Source: Welwitschia mirabilis (lineage: Eukaryota > Gnetophyta > Gnetopsida > Welwitschiales). Taken from it: a DNA stretch of 49,426 bases. Below, piece after piece: positions 1-10,779 of this stretch; the stretch's first letter is position 1; each line of letters begins with the position of its first letter. Both the position numbers and the translations under genes were made by a program. The stretch is from contig JBOZIK010000001.1 in the NCBI GenBank assembly GCA_051453625.1, positions 85,958,491 through 86,007,916 of the forward strand. The letters run 5' to 3'. A model generated the notes under the pieces. That model saw nothing but the letters and a program-made list of their open reading frames with translations, searched no databases and was not told the DNA's origin.

Positions 1-176
1 ATTTATACAAGTTTAGATGCAATTATGGTAATTATGGAGAGTTGATAAGATGATCATGAAAACATATAATTCTTGGGATAATTAGAGGTATTTCAGACAT
101 GATCTAATTCTTAGCATAACGAAGGAGGACTAAAAGTGAAGAAGACCAATTCTCGCTACTTCAGGGGCTTGGGAAG

Positions 177-500
177 AGTGTCGTCCCCGCTGTTGTCCCT
201 ATGACAGGGGGGCGACAGCTCAGTAAAGTAGCTACACAAGAATGCCTTATGCACGACACTTGAATAGTATCACATGATGGTAAGGCATCGTCCCCTTGGT
301 CATCTGGACGATAGGAAGGATGACGGATGCTGACGATAGAACACAGGCACATAATCCAAGGTGTCGTTCCCAGTGTCGTCTAGATGACAGACAGGACAAT
401 AGCCCATGGAGCTAACTGTATCATATGTGCACACAACCCAAGGCAAAAAGGCGATGTCATCCCCACTATCTTCTGGACGATGGATAGGACGATAAATGAT
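177..500. repeat. Iterated GTCGTCCCC...GACGAT motif in the F1 LTR
   Basis: Four imperfect copies of a 40-50-bp motif can be seen, near 177-222, 286-335, 360-405 and 448-497. Each begins with a form of 'tcgtcccc' and ends with 'ctggacgat' plus 'aggacgat' or similar. The halves are partly complementary (CGTCC against GGACG), so each copy could form a short hairpin. In the other F1 copies the same motif is worn to forms like 'cctgtcatggggatgacag'. Its place upstream of the TATA box fits a U3 enhancer-type repeat; that role is inferred. Confidence 0.6.
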
Positions 501-604
501 TTTACATTACGGTAGTAGATTGCATTGTAACGAGTGTCAAATGGGCCATGTAGGTAGCTAGGGTTTTTTTAACAGACGTCTAGGTTACGATTCATTGTAA
601 AAAC

Positions 605-612
605 TATAAATA
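605..612 (+). promoter_or_regulatory. TATA box of F1 LTR copy I
   Basis: A TATAAATA stands in 'aaactataaatacccctt', followed by a pyrimidine-rich stretch typical of plant transcription starts. The equivalent sites are near 19325-19335 in copy II and inside 'cattataaataagaccc' on the minus strand of copy III. The conserved position relative to the flanking blocks supports a real LTR promoter. Confidence 0.55.
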
Positions 613-2262
613 CCCCTTCCTTCCTTCTCTTCCAACCATCTTTTGTACTTGATATGCTTGTGACGGAAGCTTGAAGCTAGGAGGTCCATCCCATAGCTGT
701 AGAAAAGGGTTTCCTTAGTGTTAGGCTGTGTCTCTTTCATTGAGGAGCTGTTATTCTATTATAAGTGGATGTAAAGTTTCTTTTGATTAATACAAATACT
801 CTCTTTCATTTTAATTTTGTAAATGTCCCTTATAGTTTAAGTTGGTCTTAGTTAGTGAAAATCTATGATTTATTTAGATCATAAGGGCAACCTTTATTAA
901 GGTTGACCTTGGTTAATAGTAGGTTTCAATTTCATTTCCATATTGCATTCCATATTCTACTTGATAGTCTTTGTGACAGAGAGGCTAAAAGATAGTCCTT
1001 GTAATAGAAGGATTAGGATCTAAGTAAAATATCATCTCATTTCCATTTCCATTTACTTGCATTTCATCTTTATTTTGCATTGCATTTACTTTACTATTTC
1101 CTTTCAGTTAAGTAAAAGATAAAATACTAAAACTACCTTTGGAAATCAATTCTCTAACTTTGAGCCTAGTGCCTTCATTGGGATTATGACATTCGGGTAA
1201 ACTCCCATCTATACTAGCGTGTGTTTTTCTACAAGTTATATGATTTACAGGTTGACCTAAGGACTTCAAGATTGCATAAATTCGCATCGCAACACTCTAC
1301 AATACACTGAAGTGCTTAAAATATTTCTCAATTGATAGGTATAGGCTCAAAAGACATGGGAGAGGGTTTTTATTAAAGAGTTAACATTTAAACTAATGTT
1401 GACTTGGTATTCCAACTTAGTAGTAACAAGTACATAGCTGTTACTATAACTTGATATAAACTTGGCATGGACTTGGTACTTACAGATTGGGTTTAAAATA
1501 CATATCTAAACACACCATAAGGTTAAACTTAGGAATAATAATAAAAATAATAATCCTATATCTAATTATTAATTATCCATTTCCCATGTGTCTTCAGTCA
1601 CTTGTATTTGGCTAGATGTCATTCTAGGTAAGTAATCTTCAAATCATATGCCCATTCTTCTCGCAAGTGATCAATTATTTAAAATATTAAAAAATCGAAA
1701 TATTTTAATGATAGTAGACTAATTTCTAAATTGAAATTATGATAATTTGGCATAATTTTAATTGTAACATAGCCCTCCATTAAAATGGTTAGAAGTCCCT
1801 ATTAATAAGTGTTTAAAAACAAAATTAAAAAAAGAAAATTTGATAAGAAATTCAAAAATAGTAGTTTCATGACTGATTACAAATTTATGAAAAAAATAAG
1901 TGTTACAATCATTATAATTCATGAATAATAACTAGTTCAACTAAAAGCATAAAAATTAAAGTATTCAGCTTGCATCTTAAAGTATCAACATGGTAATAAA
2001 AGTGTTTAAATCACCTATGATTGGCTAATAGCGTTCAACTAATTTTGAACCAAGTTAGTATAAAATCTTCCTAGTTTAAGAGCCTCTTCTAAATTCTAAT
2101 TTTCAAATTCATAACTTTTGCTAAGCAAATGACATCTAAATAAAACTAGAAACAATTTTAGAAGTCATGTTCATCTCTATTTGTTTTACTAGTTCTAGAT
2201 TCTCCCTGGAAATGCTCTGTAAGTAAAGTGTAAATAGATTACACCATGCTTTTAGTCTCTTC

Positions 2263-2862
2263 TTGTTCATCTGATAGTTCATCCAACCGANNNNNNNNNN
2301 NNNNNNNNNNNNNNNNNNNNNNNNNNNNNNNNNNNNNNNNNNNNNNNNNNNNNNNNNNNNNNNNNNNNNNNNNNNNNNNNNNNNNNNNNNNNNNNNNNNN
2401 NNNNNNNNNNNNNNNNNNNNNNNNNNNNNNNNNNNNNNNNNNNNNNNNNNNNNNNNNNNNNNNNNNNNNNNNNNNNNNNNNNNNNNNNNNNNNNNNNNNN
2501 NNNNNNNNNNNNNNNNNNNNNNNNNNNNNNNNNNNNNNNNNNNNNNNNNNNNNNNNNNNNNNNNNNNNNNNNNNNNNNNNNNNNNNNNNNNNNNNNNNNN
2601 NNNNNNNNNNNNNNNNNNNNNNNNNNNNNNNNNNNNNNNNNNNNNNNNNNNNNNNNNNNNNNNNNNNNNNNNNNNNNNNNNNNNNNNNNNNNNNNNNNNN
2701 NNNNNNNNNNNNNNNNNNNNNNNNNNNNNNNNNNNNNNNNNNNNNNNNNNNNNNNNNNNNNNNNNNNNNNNNNNNNNNNNNNNNNNNNNNNNNNNNNNNN
2801 NNNNNNNNNNNNNNNNNNNNNNNNNNNNNNNNNNTTGTTCATCTGATAGTTCATCCAACCGA
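2263..2862. repeat. Gap of 544 N flanked by a 28-bp repeat
   Basis: The 28 bases ending at 2290 ('ttgttcatctgatagttc...') are repeated exactly at 2835-2862, immediately after the N block. This is what an assembler leaves when the two contig ends overlap but are not joined. Confidence 0.8.
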
Positions 2863-3198
2863 TTTTTAAAAAATTTCCAATGTGCATTTTCTTATTAAAT
2901 CTTCTGATAAGAAGTTTAAAATAGATTAGCAGCTATTTTAGAAATAAACTAAAACATAACTGTACCTATGCCAATTCTAGAAACACTCTTACATGCTCAA
3001 ATGATAATCTCCCTGGATTGGTGCAAAGAAGGTAAATAAAAGAAACTATAGCTCAAGAATAATTATTAAAGTATAAGTATTTATCTAATATTTCATATGG
3101 ATATATTATAATGTAATAAGAATAAGAGATAAGCTAGAGATTACTTATGTCACTTAACTACTAAGATGAAAATGCTTATAAGCATGCACATTCAAAGT

Positions 3199-3678
3199 AA
3201 GCTAAGGAAAAAGGGGTGAAAGAATTATTTCTACAATGAAATTCCACTTTTAAATAATTTAAATTAAATATACTATTAGAAACATATTTTATATACTTAA
3301 TTTTCTGATAAAATTTTGTGTAATAATTTTTCTATAATTTTAAACATTAATTATAAATTTTTTGGGAATCAAAAATTAAATTATAGCANNNNNNNNNNNN
3401 NNNNNNNNNNNNNNNNNNNNNNNNNNNNNNNNNNNNNNNNNNNNNNNNNNNNNNNNNNNNNNNNNNNNNNNNNNNNNNNNNNNNNNNNAAGCTAAGGAAA
3501 AAGGGGTGAAAGAATTATTTATACAATTAAATTCCACTTTTAAATAATTTAACTTAAATATACTATTAGAAACATATTATATATACTTAATTTTCTTACA
3601 AAATTTTGTGTAGTAATTTTTCTATAATTTTAAACATTAATTATAAATTTTTTGGGGATAAAAAATTAAATTATAGCA
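3199..3678. repeat. 100-N gap between two 190-bp near-identical copies
   Basis: 3199-3388 and 3489-3678 are both 190 bp, begin with 'aagctaaggaaaaagg', end with 'ttatagca' and differ at a handful of sites. The left copy stops at the first N and the right copy starts at the last N. This is most likely one locus represented twice rather than a biological tandem duplication. Confidence 0.85.
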
Positions 3679-3879
3679 GTTTTTCAAAAACTAAACACAC
3701 AATAGGTTTCTTAGAATCTAACTTCAACTATTTTGGAATTATAAAAGTATTATTTCTAACCTTATCATTTAAGGCTAAAGACTGTTAAATTTTCTAAAAT
3801 TATAGTCTTACCACACTACATTAAAATGACCATAACATTTAATATAGTTTGAGTTTTTAAATGATTAAAGATGTTTTGA

Positions 3880-4392
3880 AAATATTATCCAATTTTCTAC
3901 AACTTAGTANNNNNNNNNNNNNNNNNNNNNNNNNNNNNNNNNNNNNNNNNNNNNNNNNNNNNNNNNNNNNNNNNNNNNNNNNNNNNNNNNNNNNNNNNNN
4001 NNNNNNNNNNNNNNNNNNNNNNNNNNNNNNNNNNNNNNNNNNNNNNNNNNNNNNNNNNNNNNNNNNNNNNNNNNNNNNNNNNNNNNNNNNNNNNNNNNNN
4101 NNNNNNNNNNNNNNNNNNNNNNNNNNNNNNNNNNNNNNNNNNNNNNNNNNNNNNNNNNNNNNNNNNNNNNNNNNNNNNNNNNNNNNNNNNNNNNNNNNNN
4201 NNNNNNNNNNNNNNNNNNNNNNNNNNNNNNNNNNNNNNNNNNNNNNNNNNNNNNNNNNNNNNNNNNNNNNNNNNNNNNNNNNNNNNNNNNNNNNNNNNNN
4301 NNNNNNNNNNNNNNNNNNNNNNNNNNNNNNNNNNNNNNNNNNNNNNNNNNNNNNNNNNNNNNAAATATTATCCAATTCTCTACAACTTAGTA
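3880..4392. repeat. Gap of 453 N flanked by a 30-bp repeat
   Basis: The 30 bases before the gap (3880-3909) recur after it (4363-4392) with one substitution. This is the same pattern as the other gap-edge repeats. Confidence 0.8.
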
Positions 4393-4920
4393 TACTCAAG
4401 TTTGTAATTATATTAATAGTTAGGTGCAAAAACGTAACTTACTTACTTACTATTTTTTGCATTTATTTTCTAATGTATTTTATTAAATAATTTTTTTAAA
4501 ATAAACACTCATTAGAAAAATTATTATTTTTACATCTTCATGTGTAGGACACAATACTAGACTTAAAACAAAATCACTAATTTATACCTACTAATTAATA
4601 AGATATGGTGTTTTTATCCTATGCCTATATTCTAGAAATTTAATTTTCATCATAATAATATATGAAAACTCAGATCAGCAAAGTAATGGATATACTAACT
4701 AATTAATTGTAGAAACAAAAATAAATTTTAAAAATAAAAGAATCGTTATAGAAACAAAAATCAAATTAATTTAAAAAACATTCACTATAAGCCTTGAGAT
4801 TTTCGATGAAAGAGTACTAGCTTAAAGAGAATTTTGAGGATTAGACTTTACCTCCAATGAAATGGTTCTAAGGCATAATAGATAAAAATACATATAATAG
4901 TAAAATAAACATGGATACCC

Positions 4921-4940
4921 AACTCTCTCTCTCTCTCTTT
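4921..4940. repeat. (CT)n microsatellite
   Basis: A short run of CT repeats, 'actctctctctctctctttt', near the left edge of the Del/Tekay LTR. No function can be assigned. Confidence 0.9.
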
Positions 4941-5035
4941 TGTTTTATATTAAACCCCTTAGTCATTTAGCCATAATCATCCACTAGTAGTCCACCATCA
5001 CCAAGCATAAGAGACTCCCTCATATCTTACTATAA

Positions 5036-5053
5036 CATCTTGGTAAGTACCAA
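5036..5053 (-). promoter_or_regulatory. Probable tRNA-Met-type primer-binding site, Del/Tekay element
   Basis: On the minus strand, directly after an LTR that ends in '..GCTTCCA', the sequence reads TTGGTACTTACCAAGATG. Plant Del/Tekay elements usually carry TTGGTATCAGAGCC followed by AAG here. The TGGTA start and the CCAAGATG end are kept and the middle is changed or shortened. It places the interior of this element to the left, below 5036. Confidence 0.4.
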
Positions 5054-5076
5054 TGGAAGCGGATAATATTTTATAA

Positions 5077-5342
5077 CAAAATTGAATAAAGCAATAAATA
5101 GTTCTATAATAAAATATCACATCGTTATAATAGAAAAAGGATATTATATGAACAATTAGNNNNNNNNNNNNNNNNNNNNNNNNNNNNNNNNNNNNNNNNN
5201 NNNNNNNNNNNNNNNNNNNNNNNNNNNNNNNNNNNNNNNNNNNNNNNNNNNNNNNNNNNCAAAATTGAATAAAGCAATAAATAGTTCTATAATAAAATAT
5301 CACATCATTGTAATAGAAAAAGGATATTATATGAACAATTAG
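5077..5342. repeat. 100-N gap between two 83-bp near-identical copies
   Basis: 5077-5159 and 5260-5342 have equal length and almost the same sequence (differences near 'atcgttat' against 'atcattgt'). The gap lies inside the Del/Tekay LTR, and the apparent duplication is probably an assembly artefact. Confidence 0.85.
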
Positions 5343-5462
5343 AGTAAGAAGCTTACTTGGAAAGATTAATAAGATATTAGTAATTGAAGATGATGAAGAT
5401 CGAAGCTCAAGAGTTCCTTAGCTTCAAGATTCTAAGCTTCTAAGATCCAAGCTCCATAAGAA

Positions 5463-5771
5463 AGAGAATGTAAGAGTGAGAGAGTGAGAGAGTGAGATAG
5501 AGTAAGTGAGTAAGTGTGAGAATGAGAGTAAGAGTGAGAGTATGTGANNNNNNNNNNNNNNNNNNNNNNNNNNNNNNNNNNNNNNNNNNNNNNNNNNNNN
5601 NNNNNNNNNNNNNNNNNNNNNNNNNNNNNNNNNNNNNNNNNNNNNNNNNNNNNNNNNNNNNNNNNNNNNNNNNNNNNNNNNNNNNNNNNNNNNNNNNNNN
5701 NNNNNNNNNNNNNNNNNNNNNNNNNNNNNNNNNNNNNNNNNNNNNNNNNNNNNNNNNNNNNNNNNNNNNNN
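5463..5771. repeat. GAGAGT-type minisatellite running into a 224-N gap
   Basis: From 5463 to 5547 the sequence is an imperfect repeat of gtgaga/gagagt/gtaaga units. The N block begins inside it, so the assembly probably stopped because of the repeat. The spurious His/Ser/Leu-rich reading frames here are translations of this repeat. Confidence 0.8.
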
Positions 5772-6602
5772 TACACAAAGAGGTCATATTTGTAATTCAT
5801 GCATCTAACTAGGGTGAGTAATCTTCTTGCTTCAATTATGAAGTTTAATTACATGCATTATTTCCTCATGCTAGATCTTTTTAATCCTTCATAGTCTCAT
5901 AAGTAAGTTTAATTCATCCAATACATGCATCATAAGAATAAATGCAAAAATCTCAAAATTGACATATGACACAATTAGACAAACTCTTTAATTCCAATGA
6001 ATAAAACAATGAGTATGCTGTAAATAAAATGCCCTTATACTTCTTGAAAATATAAAAGTTATTGTAGAGTAAATCTACTTATTTATCATATCATTCATAG
6101 TTCTAGGTAAGAGTGCATGTACTTGTTCAAATGCTCATTTATATCAAAATACATAAAATCTATCAATCACATAATACAAGGTAGAAAATATTTATTCATA
6201 ATATAGTACACATATCACAGTTACCAAGAATACAACTGAGAAAATAAGATGTAAAATGTATTATTATGTCCTCTTAAAACTTCTAATTTATTAGTTTTAT
6301 CATGTGATTTTAATTCCTCATATAATGAAATTATGTAATTTTAAATGTTTGAAAGATTTTCTTATAAAACCTTTTAACATAATTTTTGTCACTTTCATGG
6401 TAAATTATACAGATCATAAACTAAGGTCAATTTTAAAATGACATCGTATTTGAAAGGAACTTAAATAAGGATAATTAATCATTAACTAAAAGCTTAATAT
6501 ACTTAATGTTTATGTAAACAAGGTTTACAAAATATGGGATATGACAAACTATGATAAGAGAGTCCTTAGTTTGACCTTATTTAGCAAAGATTCAAGCTTC
6601 CA

Positions 6603-6935
6603 AAGTCATTCTTCAAAAGGTTTATGTAAAAAAAGAAAAGATTTAGATTAAAAAACTTTAAAGAACTAGTGGCTGCAAATGATAAATTGGAATTTATAAA
6701 GAATTGAATTTGTTTATTATCATTAGATTAAGAAAAGAATAATGAAATATTTTTGGAATATTAAATCCTTATTTAACATTCTTTTAATAGATATTCTACC
6801 TTTAAAAGTCATTCTTCAAAAGGTACATAAATATTAAAAACAACTAATAGCTACAAATGAAGGATTGAAATTAGAGGGAAGAGAATTTGTTTATTATCAT
6901 AAGATTAAGAAAAGAAGAATGAAGTTCTTTAAGGA
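6603..6935. repeat. Imperfect tandem duplication, about 200-bp period
   Basis: 6603-6756 and 6805-6935 share 'aagtcattcttcaaaagg', then 'ta(g)tggctgcaaatga'-like and 'tttgtttattatcat', then 'agattaagaaaagaa', in the same order. No coding content is seen. No N block lies between the copies, so this duplication is probably real. Confidence 0.7.
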
Positions 6936-7080
6936 ATTTATAGCCATCTTTAGCATTCTTCATATAAAATTCTCTAAAAATATGTAGTTAAATGAGAAAC
7001 TTACATAAATAGTTATTTCAACTTATCTTACAAATCCTAAAAAAATAGTGGATTAAAAAAAAAAACAAAAAGAAAAGGTG

Positions 7081-7153
7081 GGCAGGCGGGGAAGGGAGAC
7101 GTGGGGAGATGGGAGGGGAGGGGAGGGGATTGGCACAGAAGAAGAAGAAGAAG
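7081..7153 (+). other. Isolated G-rich block with seven G-runs, then (GAA)n
   Basis: G-runs of 3-4 lie at 7088-7091, 7094-7096, 7103-7106, 7111-7113, 7115-7118, 7120-7123 and 7125-7128, separated by 1-6 bases. This meets the usual pattern for an intramolecular G-quadruplex several times over. An A-rich tract (about 7049-7078) precedes it and a short (GAA)n follows at 7138-7153. Base composition is sharply different from both sides. The DNA structure is predicted from pattern only. Confidence 0.75.
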
Positions 7154-7785
7154 TGGGTTTTTAATAAAATTATTTATGGTGGTTTAATTTACAAAAAAGG
7201 GTTAAATTTTAATAAAAAGAAGGCTCTTAATTTTAGAAAAGTGAGTTTTCAATTACAATAGAAAGAGAACTTTTAATTAAAAAAGAAGTGGATTTTTTAA
7301 AAAAAAAGTGGATTTTTATTTAAAAGAACTGAGCTTTTAATTAAAGAAAGTGGGGTTTTAATAAACAAAAGTGGGTTTTTAATTAAAAAAGTATGATTTA
7401 AATTCCACAAAGTAGGTTTTTAATTGAAAAAAAAGGTTTTCTTTTTTAATTAAAAAATGTAGGTTTTTAATTTTTAAAAAGTGGGTTCTTAATAAAAGAA
7501 AATTTATTTTTAATTAAACATAAGTGCTATTTAATTAAGAACAGTGGTTTTTTAATTTAAAAATGTATTTTTAATTTTAAAAACTGAGTTTTAACATAAA
7601 AATTAGTTTGTTAACTAAAATAAAAAAGTGGGTTTTTAATAAAAATGAAGTGGACTTTTAATTTAAAAATAAAAGAAAGTGCATTTTTAATAAAAATAAT
7701 GGGTTTTTAATAAAAATATAAGTGGATTTTTAATTAAAAAAGAAAGTGGATTTTTAATTTAAAAAGTAGGTTTTTAATTAAAAAA
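7152..7785. repeat. Minisatellite, about 29 units of 'aagtggRtttttaattaaaaa'
   Basis: By eye I count about 29 diverged units of 20-27 bp (mean near 22). Each has a G-bearing core (gtgggt, gtggat, gtaggt) followed by a T-tract and an A-tract, often TTTTTAATTAAAAA, which is self-complementary. One more unit stands near 7873. No coding frame is kept through the array. Curved or easily melted DNA, such as a matrix-attachment-like region, is possible but not shown. Confidence 0.8.
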
Positions 7786-9479
7786 GATATATCTTAATAA
7801 TACAGTAGTGCTCCCACATCTATCTTTTTGGTTGTGAGTTTAATTCTTGAAAAAGGACTTTTAATAATTAAAAGCAGTGGTTTTTATTTTCGATTATTAT
7901 ATTAAGTTATTTTAAGTTGTTATAATATTAGTAAAAATTATTAATGTAATATTTTTTCGTTATTACATAAAAATATTTATATTTCATTTTGTTATTCATC
8001 TAGATACTCTCTTAACCATGTTATATTTATATGACCTATAAATAAGCTAGTGATATGCAGTGGAATGTTTGGATGAATAGTTATCTAGAATTTTTATAAT
8101 ACAAATGTTAAAATTTTATAATTTAAATATTTTTTGTTAAAGTCTTAACTAAAATATATAATTAATGAATATGATGTTGTATTTAATAAATTTAACATGT
8201 AAAAAATTAAGTTAAATATAAATAAAATAAACAAGTGTATTTATCAAAACAAATAGATAAATTGAAGAACATAATCATGATTGATAGTTTTTAAAACACT
8301 AAAAGAAGGAATTACAAAATACATTATAGAAACAAAATCGTACATTTCAATCCTTTATATTTAAAAATTACATTAAGTATCAAAAATCATACAAATATTG
8401 AATAAGAAAAAAGATAATAGGAAATAGGCAAAGATAGTGCTTAAGGAATAAGAATTAATTGCAATTTAGTAATAATAATGTAAAGCAATATCACTCCATA
8501 TATGATCATTCTAAATGTCAATTAATAATTTTTTTCATATCCTTATTTCTTATTTCTTTATTTACATATTATTTTAGCTAATGTTCCTTCATTCATTTAA
8601 GATGATATTTCTCCTTGATGTGGTATTATAGTTTAGTTTTCTTTCTAACCTCTAAGTATTTTTATAGACTAAACGAATGATGCATTTTAATTGATTTCAA
8701 TAACTTAACATGTAAAATAGAAATAAAGATAATTCATGCACTTTCTCTTTTATCAATATGAATATGCACTTTCTCAAGTTTAAATTCTTTGGATTCATGA
8801 ATGATGACATATCGAGCTAATTACATAAAAGCTAAGTAATATTTCCTCTTTGTACTAGTATTATTAAAACAATATTGAGATGCTTTACATCATAAGGTTA
8901 TCCCTTATAACTATCAAACTCAATGAAAAAAATCAGAAGTTAATGTAGAAAAATAAATAGTAATTATATTAATAAAAGATCTAACTAAATCAATGATTCC
9001 ATTGAATAATTCTTATTTCATCCATAAATTTGTTATTAACATGATTTTTTTTCTTTACTAAAGATAAATTTATTTGGAATTCTCCTTCATTAAAATTAAA
9101 TGAAACATGCTTCTTCTTATTGATTTAGATGTAATACATCTTGCAATAAGTTTCTTAGTGATAGAAGAATTTTCTTATTATACATAACAACCTTTTCATT
9201 AATTATAAGAAAAAGAATGTAAACTTAAAAGCTATCATGTTTATCTAATGTAAATGGAAGAATTATCTCTTAACATTATCTATCTCGAGTCCTCCTTAAT
9301 ACATAGTCCACTAGTGATGTTTTAAAAAATGGTTTTGAATTTTAAATGGCCATTGTTTAAGTTTAACTGTCTAGAGTTTACATTTAGGATAATACTAATA
9401 TTAAAATCTATAGTTTACATTCAAGATAATAATAATATTAAAATCTTATCAAAATATCTCTTTTCTTCTAAATGTAGAA
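7786..9479. other. AT-rich stretch, nothing identified
   Basis: I see no reading frame with family similarity, no LTR landmark and no structured RNA. It lies just upstream of the Athila-like gag and may contain the worn 5' LTR or leader of that element. No primer-binding site could be recognised. Confidence 0.5.
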
Positions 9480-9539
9480 TGTGATGGGATGCCTTACACC
9501 TATGGAAGCTATGCCAAATATCCAAGAAGGATGATTAAT

Positions 9540-9765
9540 CTATCAAAAAAATATGGCTACTCATTTCAATTCTATTAATGAATTTTCTAAACCATAATTA
9601 TAAGATTATTTTTATGGTGGATTAAAAAGTGAAATCAAAAAATTATAGATTTTTCTTATGATGGCAACTTAATGAACTTAGATTTAGATAATGCATAAAC
9701 ATTGGTGAAAGATGTTGTTGAAATTAGTTAAACTTGGCCTAAATCAACTTTTAAAGAAAATCAAA
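9540..9765 (+). pseudogene. Athila-like gag core, degenerate
   Basis: In shifting frames the translation contains FYGGLKSEIKK, then DGNLMNLDLDNA, then LVKDVVE and TWP. This follows the plant gypsy gag pattern FYxGLxxxxxxxxDxxxGGxxxxKxxxxAxxLIExxAxxxxxW. Stops are present in and between the blocks. Gag would have formed the particle that packages the element RNA. Confidence 0.6.
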
Positions 9766-9928
9766 CTATAGGTTAAATTATAAAGAACTTAAAAGAATTA
9801 AAACATAATAAGAAGGAAGAACAGAGTAATCCAACTAATGTGATCAAGTACTTCACTACTTCTTTAGAAAAATACAATCAAATGATTTTAGATGCAAAAT
9901 TAGAACTGAAAATAATGTAACATTAACA

Positions 9929-9970
9929 TGTAATATATGTAAAGATAACTCTCATTCAATAAAATAATGT
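9929..9970 (+). pseudogene. Gag zinc knuckle (CX2CX4HX4C) with an internal stop
   Basis: The 14 codons read C-N-I-C-K-D-N-S-H-S-I-K-stop-C. All four metal ligands of the retroviral CCHC knuckle are kept at exact spacing, but the last X4 segment holds a TAA. In Athila gag this knuckle sits between the gag core and the protease, as here. Confidence 0.75.
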
Positions 9971-10299
9971 TTTTTATTACCAACATGTAAAGAGAAGACA
10001 TTTGAAGTAGTATGTGCATTTAATTAAAGGCCTCCCAATTTTCAAAATCAAATGCAATATCAACAAAGTATAAGTGAAAAAATAAATTGAAAACCTTTTG
10101 AGAATAGGTTTAAAAACTTAAATTTCAACTAAATAATTCAAACTTCCAACCAAATAACTTCCAATAAAGCTCATCAAATTTTTAAAATTAAGGTGATCTA
10201 AGTATAAACACAATCAAAAAGTTGATAAAAGTTCAAAAAAAGGCCAAAAAAACTAGTGAAAACCAAAGTAAAAACATTGAAATTCTAGTTAATTTATTT

Positions 10300-10720
10300 C
10301 AACAAAAAATGTTAGCTACTCAAAGACCATAAGGGTCTCTTGCAATTCAAACTTTTCTAAATCTAAATGAAGGAAAAAAGAATTAAAAAATAGTAAATAA
10401 AAGTGAAATTGATAAAAAAACCACCTATCCATGAGACTTTNNNNNNNNNNACGAGCCTTCACAAATGAACAAAAGGAATAGACAAGCTACTCCTTGGCTT
10501 GATAGACTAAACACAAATCCTATTTTTGATGAATACTTAAAAGCCTTAATGCAAGATGTTAGTATCAACTTATCCTTTTGAAAACTCTTACAACAAAATC
10601 CTAAGTATGCTAAGTTGTGAAAAGATCTAGTTACAAGAACACAAAAACTTACTATTCCTAATAGAGTCTTCCTTCCATAATCTATCTCTAACTTAGTCAT
10701 AAAAAAGGCCTCTAAATTTA
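10300..10720 (+). pseudogene. Linker and pre-protease region of Athila-like gag-pol
   Basis: The block with GSLAIQTFLNLNEGK near 10337 matches the GSLPSNTExNPxE segment that follows the knuckle in Athila-like gag. Further on, LLQQNPKYAKL and KDLVTRTQKL near 10585-10650 match the conserved 'MPxYAKFLKDLLTxKxKL' segment found just before the protease. A 10-N block interrupts it at 10441-10450 and several stops are present. Confidence 0.7.
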
Positions 10721-10779
10721 AAGACCTTAGGACAAAAATAGTAAGTTTTACTTAAGAATGAAATAATAAAACTAAAAAA

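Larger units (their letters stand above)
1..1300 (+). mobile_element. LTR of retrotransposon family F1, copy I
   Basis: This is a long terminal repeat or solo LTR of an unassigned LTR retrotransposon. The call rests on colinear similarity with 18885-20060 (+) and with 41221-42149 (-). Shared landmarks, in order, are an iterated CGTC/GACGA block, a TATA box, an 'aggaggtccatcc' block near 685, a 'ctccttcattgag'-like block near 735, an 'aacctttattaaggttga' block near 890, and a 'gcataaattcgcatcgcaaca' end near 1275-1295. The left edge lies outside the window. No primer-binding site follows the right end, so it is either a 3' LTR, a solo LTR or a fragment. It keeps many CpG sites that are TG or CA in copy II, which suggests it is the youngest of the three copies. 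Confidence 0.7.
1301..5035. other. AT-rich stretch without a recognisable gene, with three gaps
   Basis: No coding similarity was found on either strand. The reading frames here are short or run through N blocks. On the minus strand near 1765-1790, 'ggagggctatgttac' resembles the polypurine tract plus LTR start of a Del/Tekay element, but the following bases do not match the better LTR copies at 6546 and 24656. If that were real, this stretch would be the worn interior of an element whose 5' LTR is at 5054-6546. I could not confirm it. Confidence 0.4.
5054..6546 (-). mobile_element. Del/Tekay-type gypsy LTR, copy 1 (5' LTR)
   Basis: The minus strand starts at 6546 with TGTCATATCCCATATTTT, close to the TGTTATATCCCATATTTT that opens the LTR at 24656 next to Del/Tekay pol. 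The two LTRs share further blocks, for example 'agggtgagtaatcttcttgc' near 5811 with its counterpart near 23657, and 'aagagtgcatgta' near 6109 with its counterpart near 23971. The LTR ends in CA at 5054, followed by the probable primer-binding site. There is no polypurine tract outside 6546, which fits a 5' rather than a 3' LTR. Two N blocks lie inside it. Confidence 0.65.

Noticed and set aside
161-352. 63-codon minus-strand frame
   Set aside because: It lies inside the iterated block of the F1 LTR and is only the translation of the CGTC/GACGA repeat.
1765-1790. Minus-strand polypurine tract plus TGTTAC as a Del/Tekay 3' LTR start
   Set aside because: The first bases fit, but the next 50 bases do not match the LTRs at 6546 and 24656. 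Mentioned only as a possibility.
2136-2887. Long frames of about 200-240 codons across 2291-2834
   Set aside because: They consist mostly of N. The same applies to the frames over the gaps at 3910, 5548, 37954, 45133, 45733, 46665 and 47348.
7152-7785. CRISPR-like array
   Set aside because: Units are contiguous, degenerate and lack unique spacers, and the genome is clearly a plant's.
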